DNA of 64,000 nucleotides. Source: Haemonchus contortus. Lineage: Eukaryota; Nematoda; Chromadorea; Rhabditida; Trichostrongylidae. Both the position numbers and the translations under genes were made by a program. The DNA lies in assembly GCA_000469685.2 (NCBI GenBank), contig LS997565.1, positions 3,808,005 to 3,872,004 of the forward strand, written 5' to 3'. This document shows positions 57,600 through 64,000 of the stretch, piece after piece (the first letter of the stretch is position 1; each line of letters begins with the position of its first letter). Under the pieces are notes generated by a model that had not been told where the DNA came from, ran no database searches, and was given only the letters and a program-made list of their open reading frames with translations.

Positions 57600-58525
57600 A
57601 GACTTCATCGCTGGGGACACAACGATGGAGCAGCCGCGACGGCGGACGTGTTTTTCCATCACATTATCGGTACCATCGTATTCTCTCAGCTTTTGGGGTT
57701 TACTTCCCTACACACTTACTTATACATGAGGAAGAGGAGTAGGGTTCAAGAAGTGTCGAAAGGGCAGCGGATAAGTAAAGCACATGGAAAACATAAATCA
57801 GCATTCCAATCCCTCTCATATCCGGGTTTCAGCTTGACCACTTGTCCGTTACTCAGCATCTTGTAGTCACACTCGCTTCACGAATCGCCGAAAAAAAAAA
57901 CAGAGGACAGCAGGCAAATAACAGGAGCTACTCGGGCTATTCGTAGTCTGACAGGTCGACCCCTATAGTCGGACTGGTTGACCACTGATGGGGTTTTAAG
58001 GGACTCATTACATAGGTAGAAGGTAATTCGCAAAATACAGGGTAAAACTACTCGGTTGACTGACTAAAATGCCCTAGACCAACCAAAAAACATCTCGATT
58101 CAAATTTGATGGTTCAAGAAGAAGCAGCAGGACTGCTGGTGGCGCTCTATATAAGCTTCAGTGGGATCACTTCTTTCCTGAACCGCTTCCTAGACACAAC
58201 ATGTCAGAACTTTGGACTAGAAATAGAGCCTTCGCTTCTTCAGTTTTCCGTTTCCTATTCTTTTATCCTTAGCCTAGGCTTCGATAATTTTCATATCGGC
58301 AATCTCCCACAGGTAGAAAGATAGAAGATAGACCCCAAAAAGCTGTAAAGATCTCAGAAAAACCCTCGAGAACTCGGTTTTTCCTCAAAGCAGTCTGCAA
58401 TACGTACTTGCGGGTTTGCAGAGTTTTTTCGCCGAATGGCCAGATGGACTAAGTGACCATTCTCTTTATTTTAATAGCTCCTTACTGTGTAAAACGGCTT
58501 ATGAACGGCTATACTATGAGATAGA
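57600..58525. other. Intergenic, no gene supported
   Basis: Short frames only (for example 57567-57866 and 58106-58324, plus). They have no splice or leader context and no recognisable motif. Confidence 0.4.
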
Positions 58526-58656
58526 ATGAGCTCAGACGATGATTGCCGGACTGGCTATTATGGCTCATCTTTTATTCTCCCATTTTTATTGCAATTAGCA
58601 TTGATGAATCCTCAATCGGCGTTGTTCCAAGGGGGACTGATGGCTGTTATGCCATG
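58526..58656 (+). CDS. Candidate first exon of a small membrane protein
   Basis: ATG opens MSSDDDCRTGYYGSSFILPF, then a hydrophobic LLQLALMNPQSALFQGGLMA, ending in a good donor (ATG/GTATGT) at 58656. The (TTA)n microsatellite begins 20 bp inside the presumed intron. No following exon was identified, so the gene may be a relic or my frame wrong. Confidence 0.35.
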
Positions 58657-58677
58657 GTATGTATGCTTATTGTCAAA

Positions 58678-58759
<82 letters not shown>

Positions 58760-58760
58760 T
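58678..58760. repeat. (TTA)n microsatellite, about 27 units
   Basis: An uninterrupted run of ATT/TTA trinucleotides of about 82 bp. A degenerate continuation (TATTATTATTATAATTATTA-like) reaches about 58880. Runs of isoleucine, leucine or tyrosine in overlapping frames are artefacts of this tract. Confidence 0.95.
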
Positions 58761-59189
58761 ACTGTATCACTATCATTAATGAGCTATTATTTATACTATT
58801 ACACCTTTATCATTATTATTATAATTATTATTACTATTATTGTGATCATTATTATTACTATTACGCAGTATTATTATTAAGTTTTTTGTCAGTGTTATTA
58901 CCTACTGTTAATATCTATACATCTCTTTGACTACGAGAAAAATTGTTATTGTTAGGGTAGCAATTTTTGACGCTGTTAAACCCCTAGCTGAGATGAGCAC
59001 CCGCATTTGACTTCCAGTAATAAATGTGGTAGCGCTTGAATGCGTTTGTGCACTTGGTGTTTTTTTCAAGACGAAATCCGTCTCAACTGACCGACTCTGT
59101 AGGGATAGAAGGCTCTGTTGGACCGTCAGTTGGGACTTTGTCCTGCGATCTATGCTTAATAGTTCGCTACTTTCTTTGGCACATCACTT

Positions 59190-59390
59190 CTACCCAACTG
59201 ATCTAGCCTTTCATTTCTCCCACATCGAATAATTGGCATCAGACATGCCGGGAGGATAAAAACACCGGCTCGGGCAGTAACGGGCTGAAACAAACCACTG
59301 CGTAGGTCCATTACATAATCAAGCACCTTGTGCCATTATGAATGAAAATTGAATTTCTGGAAACATCCCAGAAACAAGTTCGGGTGAACA
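59190..59390 (+). repeat. SINE body, plus orientation, diverged
   Basis: GGGAGGATAAAAACACCGGC, then AACGGGCTGAAACAAACCAC, then ATTATGAATGAAAATTGAAT and a GGAAACATCCCAGAAAC block follow the family order. More diverged than the copies at 16790 and 44280. Confidence 0.6.
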
Positions 59391-59399
59391 CCAAAAAGA

Positions 59400-60700
59400 T
59401 TTATTCTTTTTCATGAGTTGGCAAATATTCCCTCTTAATGACATTCTAGTATCATCAACTAAGTGGCTCATCACATCTTACGAGAAGAAGACAATAAACG
59501 ACTAACCATCAGATGGGAGGAGAGATAGCGCTGTGGAAATGCACAAGAGGGTGAAAATCATTTGTTAAAGTTTCTATCCCTGTCGAAAGTAAACTTTTGC
59601 GTTATAACTTTTTGAGGGCGACTTCTCGGGAACTGGTTAGTCCCTAACTTTCTACACGGTTGACCTCCCATAGTGTCTCTTTATGGCCATCATCAGCGGC
59701 GGCAAATCTCACGGTCGGCAACCGATTACCCAGCCTGTCGATTTCCTCATGATTGCACAGCGACAAACGATGTCCTACAACAGAAAGGCGTCTTTTCCTA
59801 GCGGCCAAAAAACATCAGCTAATCCATCCTTAATATCCTGGCAGGGGATTGCTGAGTCCATGTTGGACCTGAAATATCGTAGACAGGAGGAAACCTGATT
59901 AGGGCGAAGTGATCGTATTCAGGATAGGGTGTTCAGCTTAGATCTTGGAGATCGTGGCTCTATTGCCATCTTGAAACTCTACCCACATACTCTGATTCTT
60001 GTACCGGGTCAGATAGATTCCTATTTCCGCGGAAACCACATACGGTACTGTTAGGTTAAGGGTGTTAAACCAGATTCATAAAGACTGAGCGCAAGTGCAG
60101 TAGGGCTTACGTAAATGTGAAATCAGCGGTGATTTCAACTCCGAAGATTGATTTCCGATTCAGTGAGCACTTCTGGGAGGGGAGAGGAAAGGGAGGAGGA
60201 AAGAGGCAAATTTTGGAAACTGTTCCAAAGCAAAGTCATCAAAACACCCGCGCGAGACGCAATGCTGCGCACTTCCAAATTTTTTATTTTTTTCAAAATT
60301 CGATTGAGCACTTAATTTAAAGAATCTCTACTGAATTGTTAACGGCCTTGTTTTTTTTGATTGCTTTGACGAGGTCCCTCAAAGATCAAGTTTTGCCCAT
60401 CTCATTGTTGATCCCCTCGCAAAAGTTCTTTATTGACTGAAATAATTTTAAGTCTCAACGGAATTATGGGAGTGAGGAGGATAGCAAGGATCAAAATACC
60501 TCAAAAGCATCAGAGATCGCTGAAATTTACTTCATTCTCCAGATCAGCTACTATAGAAGTGATCCTATTTATAATTTTCACCTTTCCTCAAACTTATATT
60601 TTCATTTACTGATTGAATTTTGCAATAGATCACTCTCGGGATTTACTTTTACACTACAGGATGGAGGTAGGGTAGTTGGAAGTTAGTTTGTGCCTACTGA
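59400..60700. other. Intergenic, no gene supported
   Basis: The open frames at 59683-59898 and 60117-60320 (plus) have no supporting signals. Nothing recognisable. Confidence 0.4.
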
Positions 60701-60709
60701 CGCGTCACA

Positions 60710-60870
60710 ACAGACATGGTCCGCGTGTCGAACCCATTTCAAGGCCTACCTAAATCAAGCACTTGTACACCGGCAGTCCCTCTCTCTCCAGCTCATCCCG
60801 AATGCGAGTTTAAAATGGCTGTATTAAGTCGAAAGGGGAGGCATTCCAAAACGGGAATGATCACATCAGA
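60710..60870 (+). repeat. Probable degenerate SINE copy, plus orientation
   Basis: CATGGTCCGCGTGTCGAACC (box B-like) is followed by CAAGCACTTGTACACCGGCA and, later, CCAAAACGGGAATGATCAC, matching family landmarks loosely. Confidence 0.45.
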
Positions 60871-60879
60871 AGGCTTAAG

Positions 60880-62510
60880 AATCCAAAGCTCCTAATTTCC
60901 ATGACTCGAGAAGGACCAAGCCTTCTCGCATCGTTCAATCCCGTTTTCAGGTGCGCTCACATATTCGACTACCACTCAGGATATTCGTGGAGATGAATGT
61001 TCAACCAGTACGATGGGTTGTGGACGATAGCCGATCTGTAGGTGCAATCATCCTTAGAGACAAGTCTGAAGCTATTTTACTGACTCCCAAGAGATGGAAG
61101 ACAGTCAGCGGGCGCCAAGCCGGGAGAAGATCCTCTGACTATGCTTGCGGTACATAGCTTGTGGTGCCGGTGATTCGGCACCATCTCCAGCTCACCATTC
61201 TGAAAGCTATGTACTACTTACTAACATCACCGAGAAAAATCTCTGATCCCATTCAATCATTAACTTTTTGGGATGACTTCTACAGAACGAAGGCTTGCTT
61301 TGAGAACCCTATCCAGCCCTTCGATAAGAGCAAACCATTATGAACAACATAGGACAAGCTTGCGAGAAGCGGCGGATGGTTAAGGGCTAATCTCATCCTA
61401 TCCGACGGGTTTGACTTTGAATGACTTGAATATGCACGATGGTTAGCATCGAAGAAGACTGGGACTAGGGTACGGACCATAGGTTAGATGGTAAATTCGG
61501 TTTACCTATGTCAAAACTACTGGAGCTTCCTGGGTTCGTCAATCCAGCAAAAGTAAAGGTCCCTTCAGGGTCAGCGATGAGTATCAGATTACTTTCACGA
61601 TTGACTACAATCTACTCTACCCCCATATCCATCTGAGTCTGTTGAATATTAGGAGTCTTGGCAATACCATTACTGGATCGAGACCGTTAAAATCCGATTT
61701 CTCGAAAAAAAAAACTATTTAAATTCCTTTGTTACCTATAAAGATAAAGTGGGACCTCAATGACACTTGTAGTATTTTTTTGGGCGGTTACACAAATCAA
61801 CACCATTTGACGGCGCCCTGCGCCAAATTCGTGTAGCACCTCTTTTTCACCAAACAAGATGAAATTTCGTGTAGAGATGAATCGAAAGCGTGGAAGGACA
61901 ACGTACCCACTTAATGTTAATTCAGTCATCGAAGAAATTCCATTACAAAAGCCTATGTCAGACTTACTGTTAGTGAAAATAAAATTGCACCAAATTGGCG
62001 AAAAGTGGCGCAAAACCGCATAAGTCGCCAAAAAAGTCTTTTTTCAACAATCATGGGACCATCCAGGCTTGGGAACAAGTACCATTTTTATCGTTATTTA
62101 ATAATTAGGTTGTTCTAGGAGATAAAACTGACACTCACCTCAACTGTTTTGAAGCCCTGTCATGGAGATTTATAATGGAGAGTAGAATCCTTGCAGATAG
62201 TATAGTAAGGAACAACGAAAGATCTTCTGGAACAAAAAAATCAACAAAATATGATACCAGAAATAATTTAGCCATGAAACAATAACAAGGGATCCTAGAT
62301 TGAAGAAGTCATAACCGAGGGAAGAACTGATCAATCAGTACTTGCAAGGTTCACTGCGCTTGATCCAATAAAATAATTGGACTCAATTGGATTTACCAAA
62401 GTACGGGATGTTCGACACGTTATCGAATAAGAGTAGAATTAAGCAGCTCAGAGAAAAGACCATTATGTAATTTTTTTGCTATGACAACGAAGAAGTGAAA
62501 TAGTGCTATC
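60880..62510. other. Intergenic, one spliced-looking frame, unknown
   Basis: A TTTTCAG acceptor at 60944-60950 leads into an open plus frame to 61157 (VRSHIRLPLRIFVEMNVQ...), without a donor or partner exon. A minus frame at 61732-62031 is similarly isolated. No call is made. Confidence 0.3.
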
Positions 62511-62519
62511 ACTACCATG

Positions 62520-62690
62520 CGCATGGTCCAGGGATCAAACGCCGACCGATATCTGCCCTACCGATCACGAGTTTCAACTCTCCAGGGTTGGTAATTCAGA
62601 TGTCCCTAGCAGGATAAAAACGCTGACTTGTACATTGGCTAGCTCCCCTCACCTGACCGCACCCACTGAATACGCACAACTTTCCCGCTA
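62520..62690 (+). repeat. SINE, plus orientation, head and body
   Basis: CATGGTCCAGGGATCAAACG (box B-like head) is followed by AACTCTCCAGGGTTGGTAAT, AGCAGGATAAAAACGCTGAC and TTGTACATTGGCTAGCTC. It confirms that the tRNA-like head and the GGATAAAA body belong to one element. Confidence 0.7.
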
Positions 62691-62699
62691 TCATTCTTA

Positions 62700-63780
62700 T
62701 TGAACGTGAAGTATGTGGGTGAATAAGAATGTTTGATTGACTATTCACACAAAAAAACCAATTCTTCCCACACCTTTGTCCTGATCTTATAGCTTAATCG
62801 GCAAAAGGATCTTGGGATCACAGTGGCTTGAGGTCAGCTCTGTTCTACTTTTGCACCAATCGATTAACAAGCAGTTGTCTTTGTAATTTCACCCTATAAT
62901 TATTACAACTACATAACACGTATAGTTAAACTCGTGTAACCATAAAGCACCTATAAGTACAACTGATGGGCTTCGTTGAGCTGTTCTCTTTGCAGCCATG
63001 CTAGACTTAGCGCCGAACGACATGTTTGCGCGACAACGAACCTGGCGCGAATTTGTCGCTCACCCCATGCGGAAAATTCGCGCTAGACCCGGCACACCTT
63101 TCTTCTCATTATTTGGCTGTATTCTAGAAACTTGTCGAACTGTCTTAACAGTAACAAAATTGGGAACTATATGAGTTTCTAAGGAAACTCTTTTTATAGT
63201 TGAAAATACCTTTATAATACGACCGATAGGATTTTATCGATTTTCGAGTGGCCACCCATTTAATACCCCTGATTTTTGCAGAGTCATTTGAATGGGTTCG
63301 AAGAGTATCGGTTAGGTGAAGAAGTGTGTCGTTGAATTAATTACTTCTTACAGTCTTGTCAAGGGTGTGACCGACACGAGAGTTCCGAGGCGTGTCCAGG
63401 CAGGTTTCTTTTCTTTTCATACTGGGTCAAACTACTCTTCCAACCACTGCATCATCTTTGCCCCCACGTTCTCGTAATATGAGCTGAGAGGTCCGTAAGT
63501 CTTCAGCTTCGGTCACGCTACCATCAACTCAAAAAAGTCCCCAAGTAATTGCCAGATAGGTCGTTTCTGCGAGTTGGTTCTCCTGTGCTACTGCGGCAGA
63601 GAGACAGTCCTTTGGGTCTTACCCTGGTCTGAGCAGTCGTGCAGCACACGTACCGCGAAGGGGGCGGGAAGGGAAGTGGAAATTTTTTGGAGGTAAAAGG
63701 GTCGAACGAGCGACTGTTTACTCAAACTCTAAAAAAGGAAATGAGTAATGGATTGGACTGCCTACACAGGAACCCCTTTC
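62700..63780. other. Intergenic, no gene supported
   Basis: A tRNA-like fragment (CTTATAGCTTAATCGGCAAA, 62788-62807) lacks a T-arm and acceptor stem. No coding frame is supported. Confidence 0.4.
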
Positions 63781-63791
63781 TTTTTCTCTAG

Positions 63792-63949
63792 GCGCTTCCC
63801 CTTGGAGTTCAGTAACACCCTACGAGGATGTACCAGCTTCTGAACGACTTGACACTCCCGTCCACTGCAGATTTCTTGACCTCGAGCCAGACTGCTACGA
63901 TGGCGGCTGGCTGAGGAGGAGTGCGTGCATGCTAATGAGTGCCGGCTAA
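63792..63949 (+). CDS. Candidate terminal exon, unknown product
   Basis: A TTTTTCTCTAG acceptor is followed by a 52-codon frame (phase 2 in) reading ASPWSSVTPYEDVPASERLD, then HCRFLDLEPDCYDGGW, ending at TAA. The opposite strand is also open here, so the call is weak. Any upstream exon was not found. Confidence 0.3.
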
Positions 63950-64000
63950 TCTCTGACCGGTCGTCGGCTTCGGTTCTGTCTGTCAACACACAGGCGCTGC

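Noticed and set aside
58526..58930. 134-codon frame with a long isoleucine run
   Set aside because: The isoleucine, leucine and tyrosine runs in all three frames come from the (TTA)n microsatellite; only the part before the donor at 58656 is kept as a candidate.

Overview
This window looks like a stretch of an AT-rich animal genome, most probably a clade V (strongylid/hookworm-like) nematode. The evidence is small exons split by introns with GT(A/G)AG donors and TTTTCAG-type acceptors, likely spliced-leader acceptors a few bases upstream of start codons, a maT-type mariner, tRNA-like SINE copies, and proteins that read best as nematode homologues. The species assignment is inference. I found no rRNA, true tRNA, CRISPR or bacterial-type features. 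All gene models were built by eye from splice signals, phase continuity and remembered family motifs; no search was run.

Layout, left to right. (1) 2-12.7 kb, minus strand: a nucleosome assembly protein gene (nap-1-like, complete, 9 exons, 326 aa) followed about 300 bp downstream by a second minus-strand gene whose C-terminal exons look like a Lines (LINS) homologue. The spacing suggests an operon. Their introns carry a 401-bp MITE and a 207-bp tetranucleotide foldback. (2) 12.8-23.4 kb: mostly non-coding or decayed sequence with SINE pieces and a few exon-like islands. (3) 23.5-29.1 kb, plus strand: a complete 7-exon GNAT-family N-acetyltransferase gene of 217 aa. (4) 29.8-31.4 kb, minus strand: a secreted cysteine-rich protein with an RQKR processing site, convergent with the GNAT gene. 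(5) 37.6-44.1 kb, plus strand: a small secreted Pro/Tyr-rich protein of 151 aa spread over 6.5 kb, with a 19-nt microexon and a 4.1-kb intron holding three foldback structures; the first two are flanked by 10-11 bp direct repeats. (6) 50.2-53.3 kb, plus strand: a complete 6-exon PRA1-family (ARL6IP5/PRAF-like) membrane protein of 191 aa. (7) 54.6-64 kb: a repeat-rich tail with a 1293-bp mariner (intact inverted repeats and TA duplication, frameshifted transposase), a diverged duplicated repeat block, a (TTA)n microsatellite and several SINE copies.

The recognised genes are housekeeping or secretory functions without an obvious shared pathway, apart from the possible nap-1/Lines-like operon. 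The most unusual material is the dense set of hairpin-forming elements inside introns and the two small secreted proteins. I saw no convincing evidence of a wholly new multi-gene system.
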